A stretch of DNA of 64,000 nucleotides from an uncultured Kiritimatiellota bacterium. GTDB lineage: Bacteria > Verrucomicrobiota > Kiritimatiellia > RFP12 > UBA1067. Below, piece after piece: positions 27,605 to 36,147 of this stretch (position 1 is its first letter; each line of letters opens with the position of its first letter). A program made the translations under genes and the position numbers. The notes under the pieces are model-generated. The model was not told the DNA's origin. It worked only from the letters and a program-made list of their open reading frames with translations, and did no database searches. The stretch covers positions 1-64,000 of the forward strand of contig CAKTZA010000011.1 in assembly GCA_934635045.1 (NCBI GenBank). Direction: 5' to 3'.

Positions 27605-28594
27605 TCAGAGTGCCGGACGCAGGATCATGTTCTTGTAGTCCGCGTCGGAGTGGTCGCCCTGGAGGTAGATCGGGCCGACCTTGTTGAGGTCGGCGTCAAT
27701 CGCGCCGCCCGTCACGCCCTCAAGCTTCGCGTTGTCGATGATCTTCACGCCGTTCAGGTAGGTCGTGATGTGGCCCTTGTAGATCGTGACGGAGACGTGC
27801 TGCCACTCGCCCGCCGGCTTTTCGGCGGCGACGGACGGCGTGACGCGCCCGTAGTAGGCGGCCATGTTGTGGCGGTCGACCGGCTTGCCGTAGCTGTCCA
27901 CGACCTGGCACTCGAATCGGCCGCGCAGGTACACGCCGGAGTTCGAGTTCTTCGGCACGCGCACGTCGTATTCGAGGTTGAAGTCGAAGAAGTCCGCCCG
28001 CTTCGACATGATGTTCGCGCCGCCGCCAGCCCAAGAGCCGTCCGCCTTGAGGCCGAGCGAATTGGAAAGGATGCCGTCCTTGAACGACCAGCCGAACTTC
28101 GCCTTCGGGTTCATCGACACCCAGCCGTCCAGCCCGTCTTTCAGCAGGTCGATCTTCTCGCCGAACTTGGCGTCCTCGGTGCGCACCTTGTCGCAGATCG
28201 CCGGGTTGCGCCAGCCGTAGAACGGTTGCCACGCGCCCTTCGGCTCGCCCGTCGTGCGGTCGCACGGCGCGAGGCGCGCAACCATCCGGTCGCCCACGAC
28301 GCTGCCCTCGTAGCGATAGCCGTACGGATGCGTGAACGAGAACCAGTTGCCGCAGACCTTGAGGTCCTTGACCCATTCCGGCGAGCCCCAGCGGTAGAGG
28401 ACGAACGCCTGCGGCGCGCCGTTCGCGTCACGCGAGAAGATGAAGCTGCCCGCCGGCATCGTGTCGTAGGGGAGGTCGGCGCTCCAGTTGCCCATCACGG
28501 GGTCGCACTTCACCTTGGCGGCTCCGCACGTCGTCTTGTCGGTCATGCAGCCCGCCAGCAGCGCGGCGGAAAGAATCGGAATCAGTTTCTTCAT
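27605..28594 (-). CDS. DUF1080-domain lipoprotein
   Basis: First gene of the exported sugar cluster. MKKLIPILSAALLAGC is a lipoprotein signal with Cys16. The C-terminal half is DUF1080 (DLLKDGLDGW, FNLEYDVRVPKNSNSGVYLRG, GEWQHVSVTIYKG, GPIYLQGDH). The N-terminal half (~30-130) is a separate beta-rich segment with HPYGYRYEG. Its paralogue follows 25 bases downstream. The two differ in anchoring (lipoprotein versus soluble), so they may act on different substrates or at different steps. The 72-base gap upstream of the gene is AT-rich and probably holds the operon promoter, though no convincing -10 was found. Confidence 0.88.
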   Translation of the reverse strand: MKKLIPILSAALLAGCMTDKTTCGAAKVKCDPVMGNWSADLPYDTMPAGSFIFSRDANGAPQAFVLYRWGSPEWVKDLKVCGNWFSFTHPYGYRYEGSVVGDRMVARLAPCDRTTGEPKGAWQPFYGWRNPAICDKVRTEDAKFGEKIDLLKDGLDGWVSMNPKAKFGWSFKDGILSNSLGLKADGSWAGGGANIMSKRADFFDFNLEYDVRVPKNSNSGVYLRGRFECQVVDSYGKPVDRHNMAAYYGRVTPSVAAEKPAGEWQHVSVTIYKGHITTYLNGVKIIDNAKLEGVTGGAIDADLNKVGPIYLQGDHSDADYKNMILRPAL

Positions 28595-28666
28595 TTGTCG
28601 TTTTCCTTTGTTTTTGTGGTCTGTTTTTTTGTGTACAGAAAATTGTCAGTCAGCACATCTAACCTC

Positions 28667-30052
28667 TCAACTTCTCAAATACGCGCTGTACGCCCGATAG
28701 GTCTGGTAGCAGTCGCTCTTCGAGACGATCTCCCACGGCGCGTGCATGTTCCACATGGGCGTGCCCATGTCGAGCACCTTCATGCCGAAGCGCGCCATGT
28801 ACTGCGAAATCGTGCCGCCGCCGCCCTTCTCCATCTTGCCGAGCTCCGCCATCTGCCACTGGACGTCGCCCTTGGCCATGATGTCGCGGATCTTCGCGAT
28901 GAACTCCGGGCCGCAGTCGCTCGCGCCGCCCTTCGAGGTGCCGCCCGTGTACTTCGACGCGGCGACGCCCTTGTGGAGGCGCGCCTCGTTGCCGGTCGAG
29001 TCGACGTCCGGGAAGTGCGGGTCGGCCGCCGCCGTGACGTCCGCCGAGAGCATCGTCGACTTCTCCAGCGCGCGCCGCACGAGGATGTCGCGCGCATCCT
29101 TCTCCTGCCGCTCGATGAGTTCGGCGACCGTGTTCTCGAAGAACGAGCTCTGCATGCCCGTCGAGCCCATCGAGCCGATCTCCTCCTTGTCGCACATGAG
29201 AATCGAGGCCGTCACGTCCGGCACGTCGTCCGCTGCGTCGAGGAGCGCCTGAAGCCCCGCGAACGAACAGACGCGGTCGTCGTGGCCATAGCCCGTGAGG
29301 AGCGCGCGGTCGAAGCCGACTTCGCGCGGCATCCCGGCCGGGACGATCTCCAGCTCGGCGGAGAGCAAGTCCTCCTCGTCGACCTTGTACGTCTTCTTCA
29401 GGTACTTGACGAGAAGATCCCGCTTCTTGGGCTCCTCGTCTTTTTCCTTCTTCCCTTTTCCTTCTTCCTTCTTCCCATCATCCTTCTCCCCCGTCGTCCA
29501 GCACACGGGGTCGAGATCCTCGGCCTCGAAGAACTCGTCGCGCGTCTTCTTCGCCTGATCCTTGCCGAGGTGCGGCAGGATGTCGGAAATCATGAAGACG
29601 GGGTCGCCCGGATTGTCGCCGACGGCGACGTCGACGAACGAGCCGTCCTTGCGGACGATGCGCCCGTAGAGGGCGAGCGGCAGCGTGAGCCACTGGTACT
29701 TCTTGATGCCGCCGTAGATGTGGCAGTCGAAGTAGACGCAGCCGCCCTTCTCGTAGAGCGGACGCGGCTTCAGGTCAAGGCGCGGCGCGTCGGTGTGGCC
29801 GCCGACGACCTTGAGGCCGGCCGCCGCGATCTTCTTCTTGCCGATGACGGCCGCCATGACCGTGCGATCCTCGTAGCCGCGGTAAACCTTGTCGCCGGCC
29901 TTGAGGGTCTTGAAGGAATCGATCTCGCGAAAGCCGCGCGCCTTCAGGAGGCGCACGCTCTCGGCATAGCTCCGGCGCGCCGTCTTCGCGACGCCCAGAT
30001 AGCGCAGATATTCGCCGCAGTAGTCTTCAAGCGGCCTATACGTCATTTTCAT
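28667..30052 (-). CDS. M18-family aminopeptidase
   Basis: Cytoplasmic metallo-aminopeptidase of family M18. GGHTDAPRLDLK supplies the first metal ligands and ILMCDKEEIGSMGSTGMQS the catalytic Glu pair. GGTSKGGASDCGPEF and the C-terminal MWNMHAPWEI are also family features. ATG 30052 is chosen because the promoter hexamer ends eight bases before it; the upstream in-frame extension is antisense to the acyltransferase. 461 aa, with a ~25-residue Lys/Glu-rich insertion (KKEEGKGKKEKDEEPKK) encoded by a purine-rich simple repeat. Confidence 0.93.
   Translation of the reverse strand: MKMTYRPLEDYCGEYLRYLGVAKTARRSYAESVRLLKARGFREIDSFKTLKAGDKVYRGYEDRTVMAAVIGKKKIAAAGLKVVGGHTDAPRLDLKPRPLYEKGGCVYFDCHIYGGIKKYQWLTLPLALYGRIVRKDGSFVDVAVGDNPGDPVFMISDILPHLGKDQAKKTRDEFFEAEDLDPVCWTTGEKDDGKKEEGKGKKEKDEEPKKRDLLVKYLKKTYKVDEEDLLSAELEIVPAGMPREVGFDRALLTGYGHDDRVCSFAGLQALLDAADDVPDVTASILMCDKEEIGSMGSTGMQSSFFENTVAELIERQEKDARDILVRRALEKSTMLSADVTAAADPHFPDVDSTGNEARLHKGVAASKYTGGTSKGGASDCGPEFIAKIRDIMAKGDVQWQMAELGKMEKGGGGTISQYMARFGMKVLDMGTPMWNMHAPWEIVSKSDCYQTYRAYSAYLRS
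29439..29490 (-). repeat. Purine-rich simple repeat inside the M18 gene
   Basis: On the minus strand this reads as GGAAGAAGG-type units interrupted by AAAAG. It encodes the Lys/Glu-rich insertion of the aminopeptidase. Similar tracts occur at 38249-38292 and 51210-51251. Confidence 0.6.
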
Positions 30053-30060
30053 GGTCGGTA

Positions 30061-30069
30061 AGTATACCA
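30061..30069 (-). promoter_or_regulatory. Extended -10 promoter of the M18 gene (near-leaderless)
   Basis: On the minus strand TGG-TATACT, with the hexamer at 30066-30061. ATG 30052 follows after eight bases, leaving at most one or two leader bases. It separates the aminopeptidase transcript from the acyltransferase operon. Confidence 0.75.
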
Positions 30070-30117
30070 AATCCCCCGCGAAATGGGTAGGCCCACCCGC
30101 CGAGGCGTCAGGAGCCC

Positions 30118-30963
30118 TCAGCGTTCGCGATCCGTCGGCAGCCCCCAGCTTTCGAGCTTCGTCGCCATCCAGTCGAAAGACGCCTCGTGCATCTCGCGCG
30201 AGCGTCCGCACGGGATGACCGGCCCGCAGGCGACCTTGATGTCGTAGCTCGTGTCGACGGGGCCGAAGTCCTTGAAGACCTTGCGCAGGAGGCCGCTCTT
30301 GCGCGTCGGCTGACAGCGCGTGTCCACGACGATCGGCACGACCGGGCAGCCCGCGCGCTCGGCGAGCTTCGCGCCGATCGACGAGTACTTCTTGCGGCTG
30401 AAGACCTCGCAGCGCGTCCCCTGCGGGAAGATGAGGAAGCTGTCGCCGCCCTGGATGCGCTCCGTGCCGACGCGCAGGATGTTCACGAGATCCTCGCGCG
30501 GCGACACGCGGCTGATCGGCACCATCCGCATGTGCTCCGCCGCCTTCTCGAGGAACGGCAGGTGCGCGAGCGACGCCTTCGCGACGTAGCTGAACGGCGA
30601 GATCGCCAGCAGCAGCGGCGGCAGGAGAATCGTCTCGGTCATCGACAGGTGGTTGCAGACGTAGAGGACGGGGCCCTTGTGCGCGAGGCGATCCGCGAAG
30701 CCCTCGATCTGCACGTTCATGCCGAGGCGCTCGGCCGTCGTCACGACCGAGAAGCAGAAGCCGGCCCAGCGTTCCGTCGTCAGCTTGCCGAACGGCTCCG
30801 TGACGGCGCAGCACGGGAAGACGCGCGTCACGCCCCACGTGTAGCGCAGGGTCGTCCAGGCGGACGGCTTCGCGCGCGCGACGGCGCGGCAGTCGGGCGC
30901 CGTCTGGTAGCCGCCGGTCCGGCGGATGGATTCCTGAAACTCACTCAGTGTCGTTGTTCTCAT
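30118..30963 (-). CDS. PlsC-type lysophospholipid acyltransferase
   Basis: Membrane-associated 1-acylglycerol-3-phosphate acyltransferase-like protein. Motif I reads NHLSMTE (HX4E) where HX4D is usual. Motif III reads FPQGTR instead of FPEGTR, and VPIVVDTR is motif IV-like. The paired conservative changes may mean an altered donor or acceptor rather than loss of function. ATG 30963 is chosen, with GGAG ten bases before it; a TTG six bases earlier is possible. The start overlaps the end of the upstream coiled-coil protein by 23 bases. Confidence 0.86.
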   Translation of the reverse strand: MRTTTLSEFQESIRRTGGYQTAPDCRAVARAKPSAWTTLRYTWGVTRVFPCCAVTEPFGKLTTERWAGFCFSVVTTAERLGMNVQIEGFADRLAHKGPVLYVCNHLSMTETILLPPLLLAISPFSYVAKASLAHLPFLEKAAEHMRMVPISRVSPREDLVNILRVGTERIQGGDSFLIFPQGTRCEVFSRKKYSSIGAKLAERAGCPVVPIVVDTRCQPTRKSGLLRKVFKDFGPVDTSYDIKVACGPVIPCGRSREMHEASFDWMATKLESWGLPTDRER

Positions 30964-31735
30964 GTTCAACCTGCTCCTGTCCGCCCCGTTGTTCGGCGGC
31001 TGCGTTTTCGGCCTTGGCCTTTTCGATCATGTCCTTGCGGACGGACTCAAGCTGTGCCTTGAGGTCGTCGCGCATCTCCTGAAGCTGTCGCTTCTGCTCC
31101 TCGCGCTCGGCTTCGCGCGCCTGGCGCTCCTCCTCCCGCTGCTGGCGCCGCGCCTCCTCCTGCGCCTGCTCGGCGGCGAGCTTCGCGCGGCGACGACCGC
31201 CCAGCGTACGACTGAGCAGCGGCGACCGCGCGGCGGGCGCGTTCAGGAGCATGATGCCGTCGTTCGCCGCCGCCGCGCCAGCGGCCTTGGCAGTCGCGGT
31301 GGCGTCCTTGGCGGAGTCGCCGCCAATCGTCAGCGTCACCTCGATCTCGCCCTTCGCAATCGTCATCGTCGCCGTCTCGGGGTCGGCCTCCTTCACGAGC
31401 CAGCCGCCGCGCGACTCGCCGACCTTCAGGTAGTAGTGGCGGGGATTCTTGCCGTCCGAGCTGTCCGTGAAGCCGACGGCGACCTGCCCGTCGGGCGTCA
31501 TGTTGATGACGGAGAAGCGGATGGCGCTCTTCAGCTGCTCCTGCTCCTTCGTCAGCTCCTTCTGGGACGACTTCGTCACCTCGCTCGGCAGTTTCGTCGG
31601 ATCGAAGCCGACCGGCAGCGCGCCGAACATCTGCCGGTCGACGATCGACTGGTAGCGCGAATACGGCTGCTTCTCGGCGAAAGCCGAAATGGCCGCAGCT
31701 ACCGCCAGAAGAAGAAATGATTTTGACGTGAACAT
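30941..31735 (-). CDS. Secreted protein with C-terminal coiled coil, unknown function
   Basis: 264 aa, not recognised. Signal peptide 1-20 (cut AFA|EK). Residues 25-130 form a small beta-rich domain (INMTPDGQVAVGFTDSSDGKNPRHYYLKVG). An Ala-rich linker and an Arg-rich stretch precede a Glu/Arg/Gln-rich coiled coil (~185-245) and an acidic end. It is the first gene of a two-gene unit with the acyltransferase. Translation starts at ATG 31735 with GAGGAA about ten bases upstream. Confidence 0.65.
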   Translation of the reverse strand: MFTSKSFLLLAVAAAISAFAEKQPYSRYQSIVDRQMFGALPVGFDPTKLPSEVTKSSQKELTKEQEQLKSAIRFSVINMTPDGQVAVGFTDSSDGKNPRHYYLKVGESRGGWLVKEADPETATMTIAKGEIEVTLTIGGDSAKDATATAKAAGAAAANDGIMLLNAPAARSPLLSRTLGGRRRAKLAAEQAQEEARRQQREEERQAREAEREEQKRQLQEMRDDLKAQLESVRKDMIEKAKAENAAAEQRGGQEQVEHENNDTE

Positions 31736-31760
31736 CCTTTGTGCGTTCCTCTGGACGCTG

Positions 31761-31769
31761 ATTATACCA
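31761..31769 (-). promoter_or_regulatory. Extended -10 promoter before the coiled-coil protein gene
   Basis: On the minus strand TTTTTTGG-TATAAT, with the hexamer at 31766-31761. ATG 31735 is 25 bases downstream, giving a leader of about 19 bases that includes GAGGAA. It lies just after the AraC gene end. Confidence 0.75.
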
Positions 31770-31780
31770 AAAAAGCCGCC

Positions 31781-32680
31781 TTACGGGGCGCAACGCCCGC
31801 CCGTCTTCCGCCGACGGTATTCGGTCGGCGAGAAGCCGAGGAGCTTGGCGAAGCGATGGGAAAAGGCGAACGGAGACTTGAAGCCCGTCTGCTCGGCGAT
31901 CTGCGCAATGGGTAGGTTCGTCTCGCGCAGGAGCCGCCCCGCGCGCACGAGCCGCGCCCGCATCTGGAACTTCTTCGGCGAGAGCCCGGTCGCCTTCCTG
32001 AACTGCTCCCGCAGACGCGAGACGCTCATGCCCGCAAGGTGCGCGGCCTCGGCGACCGGGCAGGCGTCCGTGAGGTCGGAGACAAGCGCCTGGCGCATCT
32101 TCTCGACGGCCCGCGCGGACACCGTGCCGGAGTCGCCCTTCCGCCAGAGAGCCAGCGTTTCGGCGACGATGCGGTGCGCGGCCGCCTCGACGAGCCAGCG
32201 CGCGCCGCGACGGTCGGATGCCGCGAGATCGAAGAGGTCCTGAAAGGCTTCCGCGACGGCAGCGGCCGACGAGAACGTCCGCAGCGGCGAGTCGGGCGTG
32301 ATGCCGGCTTCCGCCAGCAGCGGCAGGATGGTCGTCGGCTCAAGTTCCATCCAGGCCTCGTTCCAGCCCGTCTCGTCGTCATAGCGGTAGAAGTGATTGA
32401 CGCCGGGGAAGACGAAGAAGACCGAGTTCGCGGGCACCGGCATCTCGCCCGTCGGCTCCGAGCAGAAGCGGCCGTGGCCAGACGCGATGTGCACGAGCAC
32501 GAGGCTTTCGAGCGTCCGCCCCTTCTTTTCGGAAAAACGGTGCCGTGACGGATGCCGCCGCAGGAACCCCGAATAGTCGAGCTTGGCCGCACAGCGGTTA
32601 TAGCCAAGGGAGAGGACGCCACAGGCACAGGCGGCGGAAGCCGCGCGCGTTTCGTAATAGTGCGAGAAGTATTCGTCCAT
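31781..32680 (-). CDS. AraC-family transcriptional regulator
   Basis: DNA-binding regulator with an N-terminal cupin-like sensing domain (ESLVLVHIASGHGRF, NSVFFVFPGVNHFYRY) and a C-terminal double helix-turn-helix (~200-295: VAEAAHLAGMSVSRLREQFRKATG, PIAQIAEQTGFKSPFAFSHRFAKLLGFSPTEYRR). 299 aa, typical. TAGGAGAG overlaps the GT2 stop and lies before ATG 32680. Its target is not evident; sugar-responsive control is common for such proteins. Confidence 0.95.
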   Translation of the reverse strand: MDEYFSHYYETRAASAACACGVLSLGYNRCAAKLDYSGFLRRHPSRHRFSEKKGRTLESLVLVHIASGHGRFCSEPTGEMPVPANSVFFVFPGVNHFYRYDDETGWNEAWMELEPTTILPLLAEAGITPDSPLRTFSSAAAVAEAFQDLFDLAASDRRGARWLVEAAAHRIVAETLALWRKGDSGTVSARAVEKMRQALVSDLTDACPVAEAAHLAGMSVSRLREQFRKATGLSPKKFQMRARLVRAGRLLRETNLPIAQIAEQTGFKSPFAFSHRFAKLLGFSPTEYRRRKTGGRCAP

Positions 32681-32692
32681 GTCGATTCTCTC

Positions 32693-33517
32693 CTATCGGT
32701 GAAGCAGATACGTGATGCCGACGAGAATGCGTTCGGCGTACATGACGGTGGCCAGGACCGGATGGCGCAGAAGCCGCTTCCATTTCCCGTTCTCGACGAA
32801 GACGCCGAAGAAGCGGTAGCCGAAGCCCAGCTGCCTCCTGAGCGCCGGATGCCCCGGCCACTTCGCCCGGTACGCCGCCATCGACCTCGAGTAGTACGCC
32901 TTTTTCGCGAGCAGGCGCGACAGGGTCAGCCGGCGCTCGTTGTGGACGAGGTGATGCGCCAGCACCGCGCAGCGCGCGCCCGTCGCGAGGACGCGGATGT
33001 CGAGGTCCCAGTCCTCCGGACCCGCGACGAGATTCTCGTCGTAGCCGCCCGTCGCCGCGAGGACGGACTTGCGGAACAGGCGCAGCGCGTCGATGGCCGT
33101 GCCGTCGTAGAACGCGCGCTCGAAATTGCGCGCCCGCGTGCGCAGTCCCGTCCCCGTCCGCACCTCGGGGATCCAGTACGCCTGCGGCGCGGCGGCGTCG
33201 CCCGCCGGACGGGAGACGGCCGACAGGATCTCCGCGAGGAGTTCCGGCGGCACGACCATGTCCGCGTCGAGGACGATCACCCAGTCGGCCCGGGCCGTCC
33301 GCGCGCCGAGATTGCGCTGCGCCGAGCGCTCGGGACCCTTCGTCAGCACCGTCGCGCCGAGGGCGGACGCGATCTCCCGCGTCCGGTCGTCCGAGAAGTT
33401 GTCGACGACGATCACCTCGACGCGGTCGCGCACCGCGTCAAACGCGCGGATGCAGGCGGCGATGTTCGCCGCTTCGTTCTTCGTCGGAATGACGACGGAA
33501 AGTTCAGTCTTGCTCAT
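32693..33517 (-). CDS. GT2-family glycosyltransferase
   Basis: GT-A fold glycosyltransferase. LSVVIPTKNEAANI starts the nucleotide-sugar domain, VDNFSDDRT follows, and DADM (84-87) is the metal-binding DxD. Near 170, GPEDWDLDIRV is the acceptor-side ED(W) motif. The C-terminus has hydrophobic segments (FFGVFVENGKWKRLLRHPVL, MYAERILVGITYLL) suggesting membrane association. It lies between a DUF2723 membrane protein and the AraC gene, probably in one operon. Sugar and acceptor unknown. Confidence 0.92.
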   Translation of the reverse strand: MSKTELSVVIPTKNEAANIAACIRAFDAVRDRVEVIVVDNFSDDRTREIASALGATVLTKGPERSAQRNLGARTARADWVIVLDADMVVPPELLAEILSAVSRPAGDAAAPQAYWIPEVRTGTGLRTRARNFERAFYDGTAIDALRLFRKSVLAATGGYDENLVAGPEDWDLDIRVLATGARCAVLAHHLVHNERRLTLSRLLAKKAYYSRSMAAYRAKWPGHPALRRQLGFGYRFFGVFVENGKWKRLLRHPVLATVMYAERILVGITYLLHR

Positions 33518-33537
33518 GATAAGGAGGGCAGTTGGCT

Positions 33538-34659
33538 TCAGATTCGGCCTGGCAGGATAAAGTAGCGCGCATCGTCGCGGCCAGGATGCCGGTTCAGCCG
33601 TTCAGGCGGTGTCGGCAACTGCGAGGCGACAAGGTAAAAGAACACGGGCAGGAGCACCTGCAGAAAGGCGAGCGCCGTTGCTCGGCTCAGGCCAAGTTTA
33701 ACCTGTCGCAAAAGGACATAGGCAGAGAAAAGCGTCGGCAACAGGAACTGGGATTGGTCTGGCACAAAGTAGCGCACGAAAAACAAGAAGTTGATGACAA
33801 AGAGCAAAAACAAGAAAGCATCAGCGCCCTTCGTCAGACGCATACGCACAAGCGTGTCGCGCAACGTTCGACGGTTCCACCACGCCAACATGAACGGAAC
33901 CGCGAACGAGAGCGCCGCCAACGCAAAGTTGAACGCCGTCTGCGTCATGTTCGTCGGGAAAATCCCGGCGACCTTTGCGCCGTAGGCTCCAACCAAGACA
34001 TCTCGCGGCCCGCGCGTCACAAGATGATACAGCCAGAAAGACGCTCCCAACAGCCACCCTAACGCCGCGCACACGACGCCGCCTACGCGGCAAACGCCAC
34101 GGCGAACCAACGCAATGGCCAGAAGAGCAAGAACGGGCCACGCGAGGATTGCGAAATTGTGAATGCCGAGGTGCAGTCCGGAAATGAGCGCCAGAAGGGA
34201 AAGGCGCCGTGCGTTCGCATGAGCCTTGTGTGCGTCTGACGTCGGCCCCGCTTCCGCAAGGGACAGCAGCAAGGCCGTCTCAAAAGCCGTGAACGCCAGG
34301 TTCATTGTCTGGACTTCGGCGACCGTCGAAAGCCACCAGAGCATCTGCGACAAACCAAACAGCACCGACAGCAGCACCTTCCGCGTGCAAAGATAAAGGC
34401 CGGCGACGGAGAGCGCGCCAAAGAATGCCGAGACGAGCGTCACGGCAAAAGGCGTCTTCGCGACAAGTCGGCAAAATGCCACATAAAACGGATGTGCGTT
34501 GGAGAATTGAGGGCCGCAAACCCATTCAGCGTGATTCAAGACCCAGTCCTGAAACTCGGCCGAATCCCCCCAGCCGAAGCCACGTTGGGCCGTGAGCGCG
34601 TAGAGGGCGAAGAACCCCAACACGAGAAAGAGAAACCGGCTCGACGTCCGTTTCAGCAC
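33538..34659 (-). CDS. DUF2723 GT-C-like integral membrane protein
   Basis: Polytopic membrane protein with about ten helices. The N-terminal GWGDSAEFQDW (29-39) in the first loop matches the acidic motif of DUF2723/TMEM260-type proteins, thought to be GT-C glycosyltransferases. 373 aa, short for the family. The start is GTG 34659, directly after the ParA stop (TAAGTG). Base composition looks more AT-rich than the flanking genes. Function as a glycosyltransferase is inference from fold and from the adjacent GT2 gene. Confidence 0.78.
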   Translation of the reverse strand: MLKRTSSRFLFLVLGFFALYALTAQRGFGWGDSAEFQDWVLNHAEWVCGPQFSNAHPFYVAFCRLVAKTPFAVTLVSAFFGALSVAGLYLCTRKVLLSVLFGLSQMLWWLSTVAEVQTMNLAFTAFETALLLSLAEAGPTSDAHKAHANARRLSLLALISGLHLGIHNFAILAWPVLALLAIALVRRGVCRVGGVVCAALGWLLGASFWLYHLVTRGPRDVLVGAYGAKVAGIFPTNMTQTAFNFALAALSFAVPFMLAWWNRRTLRDTLVRMRLTKGADAFLFLLFVINFLFFVRYFVPDQSQFLLPTLFSAYVLLRQVKLGLSRATALAFLQVLLPVFFYLVASQLPTPPERLNRHPGRDDARYFILPGRI

Positions 34660-35607
34660 TTAGGCGCTTTCCGTCTCGTCGGCCACGTTGCTGGGCGCAA
34701 CTTCTTCAGCGGGAGCAACAACAGGTTCGGCAACGGGTGCGGACGCGTCCTCGGTCGCCGGTGCGGAAGCCTCGGCGGGCGGCGCAATCGGTGCCGTCGG
34801 CGCCTGAACAGGCGGCGGCGCGGCGAAGCGCGTCGGGTTCTTCGCCATGAACTCCCATGCGAACGCCTTGTACGCCTCGGCCCCCTTCGAGCGCGCGTCG
34901 AGGAAGACAACCGGCGTGCCCATCGACGGCGCCTCCGAGACGCGCACGTTGCGCGGGATCACCGTCTCGTAGACCTTCTCGCCGAAGTGGCCGCGCACCT
35001 CCTCGATCACGTCCGTCGTCAGCCGCGCGACGGAGTTGACCATCGTGAAGACGATGCCGTTGAGCTCCAGCGCGGGATTCACCCCCGCGCGCAGCTTCTC
35101 GATCGAGCCTGTGATGAGCGCGAGGCCGTCCATCGCCAGGTATTCCGCCTGCGTCGGGATGAGGACGGAGTCCGTCGCCGCGAGCGCGGACGTCATGACG
35201 AGGCCCAGGGACGGCGGGCAGTCGAGGATGATGTAGTCGAACGCGCCCGACTCCTTCACCGGCGCGAGCACCTTGCGGATCACCTCCAGCCGGTCGTCGC
35301 GCATCGCGAGCTCGACTTCCGCGCCCGCGAGGTCGACTTCGGACGGGATGACGTTCAGGTTGTTCCACTTCGTGGGCTGGATGACGTCCGCAACGTCCTT
35401 CGAGCCGACGAGCACCGGATACATCGAGACGCCCGGCTGCTTTTCGAGGCCGAGGCCGAGCGTCGCGTGCGCCTGCGGGTCGAGGTCGATCACCAGCACC
35501 GCGCGCTTGCGGGCCGAGAGCGCCGCCGCGAGGTTGACGACGGTCGTCGTCTTGCCGACGCCGCCTTTCTGGTTTGCGATCGCAATGACTTTTGTCTGAC
35601 GTTCCAT
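34660..35607 (-). CDS. ParA/Soj-type ATPase without a neighbouring ParB
   Basis: Deviant-Walker ATPase of the ParA family, used in chromosome, plasmid or protein positioning. KGGVGKTTTVVNL holds the signature lysine; VLVIDLDPQAHATLGLG and YIILDCPPSLG are Walker A' and B. After the core (~255 residues) comes a ~55-residue Pro/Ala/Glu-rich tail. ATG 35607 is preferred to TTG 35613. No ParB or parS-like run is seen, so it may position another cargo. It is encoded between a 176-aa unknown gene and a DUF2723 gene. Confidence 0.9.
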   Translation of the reverse strand: MERQTKVIAIANQKGGVGKTTTVVNLAAALSARKRAVLVIDLDPQAHATLGLGLEKQPGVSMYPVLVGSKDVADVIQPTKWNNLNVIPSEVDLAGAEVELAMRDDRLEVIRKVLAPVKESGAFDYIILDCPPSLGLVMTSALAATDSVLIPTQAEYLAMDGLALITGSIEKLRAGVNPALELNGIVFTMVNSVARLTTDVIEEVRGHFGEKVYETVIPRNVRVSEAPSMGTPVVFLDARSKGAEAYKAFAWEFMAKNPTRFAAPPPVQAPTAPIAPPAEASAPATEDASAPVAEPVVAPAEEVAPSNVADETESA

Positions 35608-35616
35608 AATCAAGAA

Positions 35617-36147
35617 TCAAAAAAGCTTTCCGTTCTTCTGCAGCTCGGCGATGTTGCCCTTCGCGCTGCGGTTGATCTCGCGCAGCCACAGCTCCACGAG
35701 CGCGACGTCCCACGGCTCGTCCACGCACTGGATGACCGCCGCGAACTTGTCGCCCGACGCAATGACCGACTCCTTCACGCGCGCCGTGACGGCCGAGAGC
35801 CGGTCGGTCACGATCTGCTCGGAGAAGTTGTCGGACTTCAGGTGGTAGCCGTACTGGAGGATCCGCAGATGCTCCTCGTGGCTGCGGAGAAAGTTGAAGT
35901 ATTCCTGCGCCGCCTCGCCGAAGCCCTCGAACTCGGCCTCCTGGAAATGCGGCAGGATGACGCGCGGCTGATGCGCCTCCAGCCGCCCCTCGCGGATGCG
36001 GATCTTCCCCGGGAAGTCCGCCAGCTCCGAGACGAGGTGGTAGTTGACGAGCGTGTTGCCGAACGTCTCCAGCCGGTGCGACGGCTCCAGCAGAAACCGC
36101 GCGCTCTTCGCCGCGTACCAGCGGTCAAACTCGGGATTGGCGCTCAC
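35617..36147 (-). CDS. Conserved-looking protein of unknown function
   Basis: 176 aa, family not recognised. No signal peptide or membrane segment; rich in aromatic and charged residues (FDRWYAAKSARFLLEPSHRLE, LPHFQEAEFEGFGEAAQEYFNF). GTG 36147 is chosen because it overlaps the YchJ stop (GTGA) and avoids a 51-base overlap that an upstream start would need. It precedes parA by nine bases, so the pair may work together. Possible cargo adaptor for ParA, as speculation. Confidence 0.62.
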   Translation of the reverse strand: MSANPEFDRWYAAKSARFLLEPSHRLETFGNTLVNYHLVSELADFPGKIRIREGRLEAHQPRVILPHFQEAEFEGFGEAAQEYFNFLRSHEEHLRILQYGYHLKSDNFSEQIVTDRLSAVTARVKESVIASGDKFAAVIQCVDEPWDVALVELWLREINRSAKGNIAELQKNGKLF

